Of a stretch of DNA of 57,034 nt, positions 1 to 12,900 are shown piece by piece (positions within the stretch are counted from its first letter, which is position 1; each line of letters starts with the position of its first letter). The notes below the pieces were generated by a model. That model was not told the origin of the DNA, ran no database searches, and saw only the letters and a program-made list of their open reading frames with translations. The stretch is from Verrucomicrobiaceae bacterium (GTDB lineage: Bacteria > Verrucomicrobiota > Verrucomicrobiia > Verrucomicrobiales > Akkermansiaceae), in assembly GCA_027487435.1 (NCBI GenBank), contig JAIYDP010000470.1, forward strand, positions 1 through 57,034, read 5' to 3'. A program made the position numbers and the translations under genes.

Positions 1-915
1 CTTGAGTGAGGATGGGGAGGGGGGAGGGGTGTTGTGCTGTGTTGGGGAGGCTTCTTTTTGAGATTCTTTGTGAGGTTTGACGTGTTTTTTTTTAGAGGAG
101 TGGAGGATTCTTCTGACGTGGTGGTAGTGACCCTGACGCTGTTGTTGGGAGGCGTCGCTGTGGAGGTGTTGACGCTGTTGGAGTTGCTCGCAAGTGCATG
201 CCCGGTGTTGGACCTATTTTGCGCCCCTCATTGGATCACTGTTGAGTTCATCGGCAATGTTGAATTTCGAACAAGTACAATCGATTACATGTTTGGTACA
301 ATTGTAGCTAATCAGTTTTGGAGAGAATTGCAGCGTCCATGAACAGAGTGGAGGGCCTTGATCGGCTCTTTCTGGATTATCAGAAAAGCTGCTGGTCCCT
401 GACAGCGGTGTCTTTGCTATGAGCCACCTGTTTCCAGCATCATCGTCTCTGCTGAATGACACGAACCCGTAATACTTGCAAATGGAGTGTCCAATCAAGC
501 GATGCATGGGAGATGCAATGCAAACGCTAAACTCGTCCTTGTCAGTCTGTGGAAGTTAGATTGCAATAAAGAGAATCAATGCATTTTCGGCTGAGTGAGC
601 GATCAAATTTCGTTCGAAATCTGCAGCGAAACGAATGCTTACTCCACGTTTGATCAAGTCACACACACGTCGATCAATTCTGGTACAGCTGATCATGTCT
701 CCTCGTCGTTGGGCTTTCTGGAGCGACTGCATCAAAGTTGTGTATGAAGAGTCACTCATCGACCTGAATGCGTCCCAAACTTCCTTGACCAATTACAAAG
801 ACACCAGCAACATTACTTTATTTGACGGCTCAAAGAGCTGCTGAAAAACTGTGTGCGAATTGATACTAAACAGCTCCTGTAAATCTGCAACTGAAACTCT
901 CTGATTCAAAAACAT
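1..915 (-). CDS. R3H-domain protein, 3' end beyond the window
   Basis: A minus-strand gene starting at an ATG at 915 (MFLNQRVSVADL...) and running off the left edge. The R3H core is DRRVCDLIKRG, FERNLIAHSAEN, then MHRLIGHSICKYYGF followed by an SFSRDDDAGNRWLIAKTP strand. This fits R3H (and R3H-SUZ) proteins, which bind single-stranded nucleic acid, usually RNA. An intron of 33 nt fits at 784-816. A second break at 547-582 fits best as a 36-nt intron with a GC donor and a CTAAC branch site, because it joins the two halves of the domain in frame. Another intron probably lies between about 220 and 300. The tail encoded by 1-200 is Asn/Ser/Thr/Pro-rich (NSVNTSTATPPNNS, TTTTSEESS) and looks like a disordered C-terminus. 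The R3H call is fairly sure; the cellular role is unknown. Confidence 0.6.
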
Positions 916-1015
916 GTCTGGAGAAGTCAAAAATCCGCGCCGTGAAACGAATTGCAACCGTTCAGGAAACGCTGATGTCGGCGGCTTCCAGGGCGACCAG
1001 GAGACACCCTAGTTC

Positions 1016-1302
1016 TTATGGAATCTCTCGGAGAATGCCCTAGTGTCTGAGGAAGACTGCTGCAGCGTCTGCACTTCGAGTTCTTTGAGGAGAATCGTGT
1101 TGCGGGGACGAGAAACGCACAGAAGGAGAGCTGTACCTGACATCCCCTTGACCCTCAGCGAATGCAACACTATCGCATTGGTTGCAGGAATGAATGCTCT
1201 GAACACCTGGAATGCGACAGCGTCATGACAACAACTGCAGTTGGCGCCAATCCGAAACGGATTAACTGGTACTTTTAGTGTCTCTTTTTGAACCTGCGTC
1301 AT
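1016..1302 (-). CDS. Possible small unrecognised protein
   Basis: The minus strand is open from an ATG at 1302. With a 35-nt GT-AG intron at 1040-1074 it reads MTQVQKETLKVPVNPF... to ...LLKELEGILREIP and stops at 1016, about 100 nt before the R3H gene start. The sequence looks protein-like, with a hydrophobic core around KGMSGTALLLCVSRPRN, but I recognise no family. A problem is that its ATG overlaps the kinase ATG (1301) on the other strand, so one of the two starts is probably wrong. An internal Met (MSGTALLLC) could be the real start, or the stretch could be an antisense shadow. Confidence 0.3.
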
Positions 1303-3876
1303 GCAATCCTACTCTGTGAAGAGTCAGCTTGCGTCTACGCCAGGGGCCACTCTCTTTCTGGTTGAAGGATCTAAAGTAGACCCTCCCCTTCTTGGCTGAA
1401 ACTCCAGGACGGCGCAACTTTTGTTTTGAAGCAAGTCAGTAGTCTTGAGGACAGAGACAAAAAGGCGAAGCTTGCGACTGCATATGCGATACAAGAAACT
1501 CGCTTACTATTCTACTTGAGACATCGGAACATAGTACAGATGAAGGACTTTTACGTGACTGGTCCGAACTATTGTGTTGTTCTGGAGTACTGCTCACGTG
1601 GGGATCTTGGAAAACTTATTGCTGAGCATGCAAAGAAGAAAGAGCATCTGCCGCAGCGCCAAATTATGCATTACCTCCTCAATATCGCCTCCGCACTCGC
1701 GTTCGCTCACGAACTGGATGTTTTGCATCGCGATATCAAGCCACAGAACATCTTTGTTTGTTCAGAGACAGTAGTTAAGGTCGGGGACTTCGGCGCTGCA
1801 AAAATTGTTGAAGATGCCAATGTTGCAGCTGAAGGCGCTCGAACAGGCACGAGAATCTACATGGTACGCTCTCAGACAACATTTTGTCACACCTCAGGCG
1901 CCTGAAGTCTTCAACCAGGAGAAGTACAATAGCAAGGCGGATGTTTGGGGTGTTGGTGCCGTGCTCTATGAGCTCATGACTCTCTTGCCTCCCTCTGTTG
2001 AACGAAGTGGGTTTGACTTCAACAAGATCCCTGCCGAGTATGACCCTGTGCTGCGGAAGTTGTGCGAAGCTATGCTGAGCCCAAATGCGAATGAGCGTCC
2101 CTCCATGCCAGACGTCATTCGCTTGCTTTCTTCGACCCCTTCGTTTCCAAAGGAGTTGATGAGAGTTGCAGTGAGCGAGCTTCCCGAGTTCTCTGCAAAC
2201 TTTCCTCCCAGCTTCTTGGGGGCTGGAGTTGGGCTCACCTTTGAGCTAATGGAAAATGGAGGCCTCTACGTTGTGGCGATGTCCCCTGGGGCACCGGCGC
2301 AGAGGTCCGGGTTAATTGACATGTGAGTTTCTTTTCGTTTTGGCCTGACAACAACAGCGGAGATGTCATTGCTGCTGTCAATGGATATGATGTTCGACGA
2401 TCGTCTAATGTTCGAGAGGTGATCAATTTGATCGCTGGTCCTCCAGACACTACTGTCACCATCAATTTGACGAAAGGGGGCCTCCGTGGTCAGCCCTTCT
2501 CTGTGACCCTTCAGAGGGAAATGATCCGCCCCTCTGCCGAATCTTCCTCTTTGTCCGGCCTGTCCGCGGCCTTTCTTCCAGTCGAGAGCGTCGATGTCGC
2601 GATCCACGAGGACCCCATTCCAACCCAAGGTCAAGTCGAGGAGTCCGTTTCAGAAATTCCCATGACAAACGTTCTCTTTTATCCCCAAAACTCCAATGAA
2701 GTGAAGCAGACCTCTCCGTCTCAACTCCGACGTGCAGAGTACTCAGACTCTGTTGTTGATTCTTCGCGACCGGCCAGCCTCACAGGGAATTGGCAAGCCA
2801 GCCCGTCTTCCGCACGAAGCTCTGTCACTCAAATCGACACTGCTCGTCATGTTGTCAGGAACCTCGCCATTGAGGTGGAAAGGGGACCTAGGTCACATCT
2901 TCGCGTTTGTGGGATTGGACAAATCGACGGTGTTGACATGTCCTCATTTGATATCGGAGATGACATTGTGGCAGTTGATAATTCTCCCGTCTATTCCATT
3001 CAAGATCTCAGCTCGTGCGATGCGCAGCATGTGTTTGTTGTGTTCCGCAACAACGAGAACGTAACCATCTCGTCTCGTGCAGTGCCCTCGATCCCCGTCA
3101 CACAATGGAGAAGGACACCCAAATCCAATGACGTAACCTGCTTCTGCAATTCCTCTAATCCACAGATCGGCGTCGCAAGATCGTCGAGATCGCTTCCTCC
3201 GCCGCCTCCAATTCTAGGCGAAAGCCTTGGCATCTCTGTCATCATCGCGGAGAAGAGCAACGCCGTTGTCATCGCTGACATCCTCCCCCATGCTCGTGGT
3301 GTGCTTTCGAAAGTCTTCAGCGCAGGCGACATCATCGAAGAAATAGACGGCCTCAAGCTGGCTGCGCTGCCTCGGCTGCACGAATCTGTCCCGAAAATAT
3401 TGGATGGCCCGTCTGGTACGTTGTGCAGGCTTCGTGTTCGCCGAACAGACAACACGCTAAGCGAAGAGATCCCTTTAATAAGAAGCACAACGGTGTCGGC
3501 TTCGTCCCGGAATCTTCTAGTTGCGAGCCGCTACTCAGGTCGCTTTGACAACACAAGCGCAGACATGTGCGAAGTTGGGCTTCATTTGCGAATAATTGAG
3601 GACAACCTTATCGTTGTTGACATCGAGAGAGGGTCGGGTGCAGCAGCTGTAGGTACGATAATGAGGGGCGACGTGTTGTTGCGAGTGAATGGTATCAGCG
3701 TTGAGAAGCAGTCGCCAGATTTTGTGTCTGCTATGTTGAAGGGAGCTGCAGGCACCTCTGTGGACCTCTTGCTCTTCAGACCATCCACAAGGGAGACTAT
3801 CTCCGTGACAGCAATGCGGACGCCGCGAGTACCGTTGACACCTGCAAAGGCGGAGAGCTCCTTCGCAGTCTTGTAA
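1301..3876 (+). CDS. NEK-like Ser/Thr kinase with C-terminal PDZ domains
   Basis: Four exons separated by introns at 1376-1407 (32 nt), 1864-1897 (34 nt) and 2323-2357 (35 nt) give about 824 aa. Residues 1-260 are a protein kinase: the VAIK lysine in FVLKQVSS, the C-helix Glu in AIQETRLL, HRDIKPQN, VGDFGAAK and the APE motif in MAPEVF rebuilt across intron 2. NEK/ULK-type kinases are the closest resemblance. The glycine loop is degenerate (QLASTPGATLFLV in place of GxGxxG). About four PDZ-like modules follow: GLIDIGDVIAAVNGYDV, a weak one with FDIGDDIVAVDNS, FSAGDIIEEIDGL and MRGDVLLRVNGISV. PDZ domains bind peptides or C-termini, so this may be a self-scaffolding kinase. All core catalytic residues are present, so it should be active. 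Confidence 0.85.
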
Positions 3877-3999
3877 AGTATGTAAACGTAATTCGGATGC
3901 CCCTCTGGCAACCTTGCTCCCACTTCTGCGGCCCAAGTGAGTCTGCCCAGCCAGCGCGGTCCACTAGCACTTCTCTGAGAGTAATCCTCGTCGTAGACA

Positions 4000-6900
4000 A
4001 CATGCTCCGTTATCCTCTAGATCATGGCCGCGAAACTTTGTACGATGGCAGCCTTGCTAAGCCCATCCGTGGTGGTCTGCTGGTGGGGGGAACATATGGA
4101 GGAATGGAGTGGGGGATATCGGCAGGCAGGGGCGACGCTTTGAGCGCGAGCCCTTTGAAGGCCAAACGAAGGAGTCCGGGAGGGAGACGTGAACAACAAG
4201 GACGCGAGGACCCACGAGAGGATCCAAGTCAAGTCTCAAGCGCACAGGGCACGACGATGAAGGCCTGCTGTCAATCTGTAAGAGGGAAATTGTTGGAAAG
4301 TTGAGGCGACTATGGGAGAACGGGAGTACCGTGGGATCCCCATACCAACTCGCACCTTCTTTGCCAAAGCGTTGCATAGCCTTGCGAGAGCTTACTGTGC
4401 GCAGGGAGTGGGTCCATTTCGTCTCCATGCTGCCGCTCGTGCAAGAGATGGGCCGCATTCAACAAGAGGGACGTTCTGAAGCAGAAGTGCTGCAATCGGA
4501 AGGATTGCATGGCCTGATGGAGCAACTCAAGGCCGACATAGGCTTTTTGCATGAGCGCGGGAGGCGGTCCCTCTTAGTCGACGCTCTTATTAATCTGTTT
4601 CGAGATTTTCGGCTTCCTCTCGTTGGAAATGTGTTTGTCCTTGCTCTCATCAAGTGATCTTGGCTCCATCAACGCTTACGTCAGCAGGTCCAGAGGGAAA
4701 GTTGGCTCAACCATAAGGAATGCTGTCCGAAACTTGGCCACCTTTTTCGCTCCGTTGACCGATCTTGCTCGATCCCCACATAACGCCCTCTCCCCATCGT
4801 CGTGCCGGTTTCTCAGCGACAATTTGCAGGAGCTGTCGGAGTATTTCTGCTCGCATGGGCCAAAGTTACTACCACTCACAGTTACGCTGGACCTCCTTGC
4901 AATACGGCAGCATTTTTTCGACCCTCTGGCAGTCGAACGACACTTTGGCGCCATTGTCGGTGCTTGCGAACAGGCGTCTGTTCCTCACGATTGTCCATTT
5001 CGTTTTGTTGAGGATCACGCGCCAACGTTTGTGAATCTCAGCGCAGGATCCTTTGTGGAATTGTTCAAAGGGTTCAATAAGGTAATCCTTGTTGTCGATT
5101 ATCTCGATGAATGCATATCTTGCTCGTTTTCCAGTGACCTAACGTCCAAGCATTCGACTGCGGATGATGCTCTCTCCTTTGTTATGGCATTCCTTCCGAA
5201 AGTCGCCCCGCTCAGTGATGATGCCCTCGCTGGCATTGATAAGCACATTTCCAGTGCGCTTCGCTGCTTGCTTTTTCCTCAATTTGTAGCGATATTGTGC
5301 GAGAAGTTGTCCTCGAAACAAACCTCGGCTTGGACCAAACTGTACCTCTGCTTGAGCCAGCTCCGCGACCCCCCCGACGCGTGTAGTCCTGGCTTCGCCC
5401 TGCGCTTCATTCTGAGGGCGTTTGATTCGCCGAATGTCCGAGTTGTTGCAGCGGCGCTCAGTGCCCTCGACCGCCAAAGTTGCGACAGCTACCGGGATCG
5501 CATCTTTGCTCTAACAGAGACGGATCGCAGCGATGACGATTGGGACAAGTGCGTTCTTTTGCTTTACCTTCTTTTATGCCATAGACTTGTAGCTTGCGTG
5601 GACGAATCAACGAGGCTCGAGTTCATGGATGCAGTTTTTCGTCGCTGGGGATTCGAGCGATCACTTCGAGGGTTTCGAGGACTCTTCCAAACAGTCGGCA
5701 GACACGTATCATCGCCTGTGTTGATGCGTCGCTTGATGTTGAGTTGCATTGACGTGGATCCGCTGCAGTCGACCCATCGAGCGACGAATTTCCTATTTTT
5801 GTCATTTATATTGCCTGCTGAAGCAATCGATGAGAATTTCCTGTCCCTCTGTCTCAGGTTTACTGTAAATTTTGTACGACTCACCTTGAAATGTCTGATT
5901 TGATAGGTGGTGAGATGCGTACAATCAATCTCGCAGAACGAACTCATATCCTTGTTTGATGCTGTGGCTCAAATTGAGAGCTACAGCAATCCACCCTGCA
6001 GCCCTGCGAGCGATCTGTACGTGGACGTCATCAGACTGTTGGCGACTCGTCTGATCGCCGATGACTCCGACGAAGCCATTCGAGGTGGGCGATCGAGCCC
6101 CTTCTCAATTCTGGGCGCAGTCTCAGAGAGACCAGCTCAACTGACGACGCTGCAGAACACCCGCTTCTCCTCACCCTCCCTGCTGTGCCCCATGTCTCTG
6201 TTTGTTGCAACGCTGTTCGCACGATGTGTTGGACATTACAATCATGCTCTGGGAATTTACATTCCGTACAAATTCTGTAGCATTGTTGCCGTACCAGTCT
6301 CTTCAGTGCCTCTTATTCAAGAGCAACTTAGCGGTCTCCTGGTTTTGCGACAAGAGCTGAAGGACGCACTCCAATCGTTTATCCTTCGTATGGAGAATCG
6401 CGATATTTATTTGGGTGAAGTTTCCTTTGCTGAAGCTCATGAGGCGGAGCTGAACGCCATCCTTCGTGAGTTCGGCCTGCCTGCTCTATCGTCTCAGGCA
6501 ATCAAGTACCGCCGACGAGAAGTCATGGACATGCACAAACGGCTTGTTGACATGGAGAAACTGAAGGCTTGGTTGTCGGACGTCCTTCGGATTGCTCCTG
6601 AAACTGTTTTCAGTCCCGCTGATGAAGAAATTCTTCGCTTCAATGACCAGATATCACTGCGAATCAACCGTGAGAAGACGGTTGTGGCCATCAGCGAGCT
6701 GTTTGAGTCCGTCTTCCGTCGAGTTGGTGACATGAGTGCAGCCATGCACTTGGTCAATCATCACACCTTTGTTTGCGTCAGAGACGCAAGGACTCAGACA
6801 GCGTTTGATGTCATGGCCACGGACGCGTTCGCAGCTGAACCACCCTCATCTCTGGCTGACGTCTCATCATGTCTCTCTCGTGTTGTTGCTGCTGCGCAGT

Positions 6901-9900
6901 CGCTAATGATACGAGATCCTCCTCTTTCATACACGGCATTCGCAAGGTCCTTTCCAAGTCTCTTCACGGCCGGTGCAACCTTTGCCGTCGCTGACGCCGA
7001 ACTTTCATTGAGCTGGGCGCGTTCAAATTCTCCTCCGCCTCCTCCAAAGGCACCTCAGCAGCCGCAGCCTTTCTACACGCCTGGGGAAGTCAGCCGGGCT
7101 TTGGAGGCTCTTCGCAACGTGTACCGAATTGATACGGTTGGGAAATTCTTCGACAGAGTTGGGCTGCGGACGGACACTTCGTTTGATGTTGCGAATGTGA
7201 ATACTCTCGTGGGTGGCACACAGCATGTCGTCGAGGTCGGTCTTCAAATTGCTGACAACTTCCCTCACATTGCAATTCTTACCGATTCTTTGTTTGAGCT
7301 TTTCAAGAACATTGAGGGCCATGACGCACTCCCTGAGCTCGTCAACTTCATGCGCAGCGTGAGGGTGGGTGATCTCTTGCCTGTTGTGCGCGAACAGGTG
7401 CAGGGGTCTCCGTTTTCCGAAGGAGTGCTTGCGAATGTTGAATTGGCATCGAGAGCTCTGAGCCCTTTGTGCCTGCCGCCCAGTCAATCAACATCGTGTG
7501 CTGACATTCTGCGCTCTATGTCGATTGAAGTTGTCCCTGCCACTGTCGTGGGTCTCAGTAGGGCTGTTGCGGACTGCTGTTCGAATCTTGCTCATGTAAA
7601 ACAACTGTTCTTATCTTTCCACTCCTTCAGTCCGGAGAAGGTCGTGTTCCAGCTCAAGCAGCTGCGAGCAAATGCAAAGTTTTTTCTCTCAGCAACAGGC
7701 GAGCTCTCTGTGAAAATGGAAGGCGACCGCGAGCTCAACCCAGAGCAGTTTGATGAGCTGTGGCGAGGGGCGATGCTATGTCGTGACGAAATGGATCAAA
7801 GCGGTGATGGCGCCGTCGTTTTAAACTTTTGCCGATCAGTCGCCTCTGCATTGCTCATTGCGGACGTGTGGCTTGGTTTGAGGGCAGCTGGGCATCCTTT
7901 GTACTTGGCTTCGAGCTTTTCTCTCTCTGTTGTCGATGATATTGTCGGGTTGGACTCTTTGCTAAGTCGCCTTCGTGTGGAGGAAGCATCCTGGCGTGCG
8001 GCTCTGGAGCGTGCGGAGGAGCGATTCCCTCGCCTGCTTTTGCTGCCGCGTGGGACCATCGCACAAGCTATTTCAAAATGCACTCTGTCGGGTCTCACTG
8101 CAGCCGAGGTGGCCGCTCTTGTCGCCCTCGGATTTCCAGAGCGACCGCCGCCAGTCGAGTCAAAGGCGCTCCCTGCTCAGCCCATGGAATCAGCGTTGTC
8201 CTCGATTGGGTCGGCGCTGTTTGACACCATCGTTGACGCACAAGTCAGCTACTCTGGTTGTGACTGCTCTGTGCATGTGTTGGACTGCACAACGATGACC
8301 CCTGCTGAGTTGAGATTGCACCTTTTGTCTATCCCGGAGCTCTATTTCTGCCATCCATCCTTGACTCTCGAAGCCAGCGTACTGGTCAGCCCACATGAGT
8401 TGAGGAGATTTCTTCGCTGCGCTGAGAAGTTTCCAGACTTTTCATTTGCGATTGTGAAGCCAAATAAGCTCTCCCCCTCGTCCCTTTTTGCCTTGCGCGA
8501 ATACGTGGCCTCTGCAGCCACCTCTTGGCGCCGCGGAAGCACAAGTGGCGGCACATTGTATCTTCTTTTCTCAGACGCTTCCCTCATCGACGCATTCCGA
8601 GCGGGTCCCCCGGACCCAAATAGTCCTCTTGAAGCCAGCGTGACTGAAGTCATGCGAGCAGCCCTTTTGCAACGCGGCCTGGCCGATGGAATTTGTGTCT
8701 GGTCGTCGTCGGCTGGCGACGGTAAGTCAATGTTTATTCACGGCCGCGCTGCTGCGGCGGCTGTGTCGTTTCGAAGCGTTGTTCCAATTCATGAGGGATT
8801 TGTGGCCAGTCTTTTCTTTGAGGGGCTTCCGCTGCAAGCCAACACTGTCTTCTTTCACCTCCCGATTTACACCGAGGATGAGGGAGTGCTGGCTGCCGTT
8901 GATGTAGCTTTGTGCAACTTGTTGTTTCATAGGCTTCTGGTCGACAGTCAAGGCAATGCTTTTGTGCGGCCTACGCTTCGTGCTCATGTCGCAGTCGAGC
9001 TGCCGCATGGGTTGAAGTCCTCGGCGAGCTTCTTTGCACATATCTTCGCTTCCATCAACGCAAGCTCTCGCTTCGAACTTCGAAACGATGCCGTGGCGCA
9101 AAGAGTGTCGCAGTTTTTGAATGGCAACCGCATCGCAGTGCGGGAGGACCCCCTTGCGGACATCAGGGCTAAAATGCGTCCTCATCGACCCACCGGCTCG
9201 TCATCGCTTCGCGAACAGTACATTTTTCTCCGCGCGATGACCAAGCGGATGAAGTATGCGAAGTCAGCGGCCATGAAAGAGGACGAGCTTGCGCTTTTCT
9301 TTGCCTTTGAGTGCGCCGCATTAACGGACTCGTCCCTCACCGCGGAAAGAGATTCGTCGAGAAGGATGCTGTTCTCGCATTGCTTTAAAGTACTTGTTGA
9401 CAGCAGCTCTCAGCGAATGGTCGAATTGCTGTCATTCAACGATAAGTGTCAATTGTCTCCAACTAGTTTTGTCCTCGATATTCGCGACCGAGGAGACTTC
9501 TCGACCTTTTCGCAGTGCATAGGACTGGACCAACCGTCGACGTTGGATGCTGCGTTGGGTCGTTTTGTATTGACCAATGACCTCGCCTTCAAGTTGCTGG
9601 TCCTGCATCAGCGCCGGAAGATGCATGTCGCGACGATTCTGTCAGGCCATACTGGTGTTGGCAAGGTCAACTGTCTGTTTCCTTGTTGAGCTCACCCTCT
9701 CAGACGGAAATCGTGCGATTGATGGCAAGCGTCGCCAATGCGGACTTCAACCTTCGACCAGACCCAGCTGTTTTGATCCGCCGCGTCTTCAAAGACGGTG
9801 CAATAGACCATTTCGCGCGAGCGCCCGAAATGGTGAATATTGTCGGCTGCTTTTCGGGGGATTTGCAACCTGAAGGCGTTGGGGTGGTTGTAGGTTGTGC

Positions 9901-12900
9901 GTATGGGACAGACTTTGAAAATATTGCCCGCGTCATAGAAGGACGCATAGTAGCGCTAGCTGCTGCTCTGAACAAGTTCTTTCCGCTCGTGTTCTTGAGA
10001 GAAGGGTTTGAAACGTGGCTTCAGACAGTATGTAGTGCTGCGATCGCTCTGATTAGCCAGGCTTCAAAGGGCGTCATGATGAGTGAAGACAGGGCAACAT
10101 TTTACAAGCGATGCGTGGCGGATCTGCGACCGGGAGTGGCGGGTGTTGGTGGCTGTGACTTGGAGAAGTTGGTCGAATGGGTCAACAAGCGAGATCCTCC
10201 TGTAACAAAGCTCTTCCTTGACTCCGCCGAGGTGCAGTACTGCGTGAGTGAGCTAGCGTCATTTCAGCTGAAGGACCTGTTCGTCAAGGAAACCATGCAC
10301 CATCGCGTCTCCGTCGCCGACTGGGACAAATTTATCAGCCGTCTCGGCACGCATGCCAATCATATCGGCTCTCTCCACTCCGACGCCATCGTCGTTGCGT
10401 TTGTCGACGAACTCAACGCCGCGGAGAGCGTCATCGGCGCTGCGACTGAAGTGTTCGTCGACCATAGCTGGAAAGGGTCGAAGCTACCCAAGAACCTCGT
10501 CTTTGTCGCCGCCGTCAATCCGGCCAGCTCCGCCGAACCGTCGTCAGCCATCGATTTTACGGGTACTTTAGTCTGGACTCATCGTGTGTATTCGTTTTGC
10601 TTTGCTCTCTGTAATTTTGACAACGTGAGTGTCCCCTATTGATCGCCCATAGGAATGTCATCTTTCGCCCATGTTGAAGAATACTCCGTCGCTCGAATCC
10701 CTCCTTCGCTTCAGACCCTGTGCATTGACTTCGTCTCCTCCGATGAGGACCAGGCCTGCTTTTTGACCGCTTTCATCGACCGAAACCTTGCTTTTGTCGA
10801 GAATGCCTCGTTTATGAAACCTTTGTTGGGCAGTGTCCTTGTCATGAGCCAACGCTTCATTGCCGACTTGAACGTGTACCGTCTGCGCGCGTCCATTCGC
10901 GATGTGTCGCGCTTCTTTGAATATTTTCGGTATTTAACATCAAATCCGTTTCTCTTGTCCGCGCAACCCGAATATGCAATCCCCGTCGCTGCATTCGTCA
11001 GCCTCGGCCTTGCATACTTCTATCGCATCCCCAGCATCGACCGAAAGTGGCGCACAAGATACGCAGATCTCGTCGACGCCCAAAGCAGAGAATTCCTCCC
11101 TCGCCAAAAGATTCCTGGCCACTTCCTTGACGTCCTCAGCTTCGAGCGCGATGCCATCTTCAAGAGAATCGACAAATCGAATGGAATTGCCGCGACGAAC
11201 ACAATACGGGAGAATGTATTTGCTTGCGTCATCAGCATGGCTGCAGCGGTTCCCCTTCTCCTTGTTGGCCCCCCCGGCTGTTCCAAGACCCTTGCATTCT
11301 CCGTTGCCGCTGCAAATTTCATGGGGCCTTCTTCACATGATCCCTTGTTTCGGAAACTCCCGCGTCTCTGCCAAGTCCGTTATCAATGCGCTGAAGGTAC
11401 TTCAGCGTCCGAGATCGAACAGGCCTTCAACAGCGCTGTGGCGATGCAAGGCCGTCTTGAGGCGAGTGGGCTTGTCGCTGAAAGGGTCGTGCTCCTCTTG
11501 GACGAAGCCGGCCTTCCAACAGAAACTGCTCGTGCGCTGAAAGCCCTTCACAAGGTGAGATTGTTGAATGTTGACTCACGTTCCAGTTTCTTGATGACCG
11601 CAACATCGCGGTTGTCATAATTGCCAACAACATCTTGGATGCAGCAAAAACAAATCGTCTGTCTGCGGTATTTCAAATGAAGCCACAGGACGTTGACCTT
11701 CAGACCTTTGCTTCTGCCTCATTGCCGCCAACTCTTCCCCCTCCTTTCACAGCGAATCGCTCCGAGCTCGTGGTGTCGCTGTGCAATCTCTTCGCTGATG
11801 TCGTTCGTCTCTCCGACGTACGCAGCGACCTCTTTCACCTGCGTGACTTCATTTTCTTTCTCCGCCGCGTTTGGGCCCAGTTCTCTCGCTCCCCTGAGCC
11901 AGACCTGGTCAAGGCGATTGTTGTTGGCGTTGCAAGGAACTTCAGTTGTGTGTCGCCGCACTCTTTTCGAGAGATTGTCAACAGCGTCGGTCGTCGAGTT
12001 GCTGAGGCGATTGGCCACGATTGGGTCGATGTGGGGCAGTTCCCGCTACAGCTGTCGTGCCTAAGGGACGCTCTTGGCGACACTCTCACGTCGCATGGCG
12101 ATCTGATTGCTCCGACGGATGAACGCCAAGCGGTAGCTTATGACGCTGTGCTTGACCCGTTGCGCTTCATTGCTGTCATTGATTCCGCTACAACAGAAAG
12201 CGCCCATCGCTTACTCCGCCAAGTCGGTGTTGCGCCCGATATCGTGGAGGTCATTCGCGTCGTCTGTTTTGCTTCGGACTCCGCCGCGCTGGCGAGAGCA
12301 GCTGCCATCAACAGGGTGAAGCAATGCATGGCGGCTGGACGAACCTGCTTTCTTATTAACTGTGCCGACATTTTCTCCAATTTCTACGATGTCTTCAACA
12401 GGAATATTCGGCTGGTCCGCGTCGGGGACTCGTCATCCAAATTTTTTGCCAACATCTCTATCGGGTCAATCTCCCGCCCATGCGAGATGCATCCTTCGTT
12501 TCAGATGGTCGTGTTCCTGTCTGCTGCTGATGCAATGACCACGCCACTCCCATTCTTGAACAGATGTGAGAAGTACGCGATTTCCCCTCGAACCCTCTTC
12601 AATGATCTCACGTCCCCATTCGAGCCTGAGGCCGCTCAGGCGTGGTTAGACGCTCTCGCTGCGTGCCGCCAGTGGCGCGACGCAGTGGATCGCAGAAGCT
12701 TTTGTGTTGCACCCTCAGACGAGTCGCTCCACTCGCTCCTTCTGGCAGCTCTCGTCAGAGGTGACATCTCGCCGGAGCGTGCCCCTGACTTTGTCGCGGC
12801 GATGATGTCTCTGGTGATCAGACCGACGGCTCTGTATTTAAGGCGCTCAACGCTTGACCCTCCCCTTCTTTCTCAGCTTGTTTCAAAGCTCTCTTTCTCG

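Noticed and set aside
34..342. Plus-strand ORF rich in Val/Leu/Phe
   Set aside because: It is the antisense of the Ser/Thr/Asn-rich tail of the R3H protein; the minus reading makes better sense.
4017..4458. Minus-strand ORFs antisense to the RNF213-like 5' region
   Set aside because: Arg/Pro/Ser-biased with no family; the plus frame downstream (REWVHFVSMLPLVQEMG) is more protein-like.
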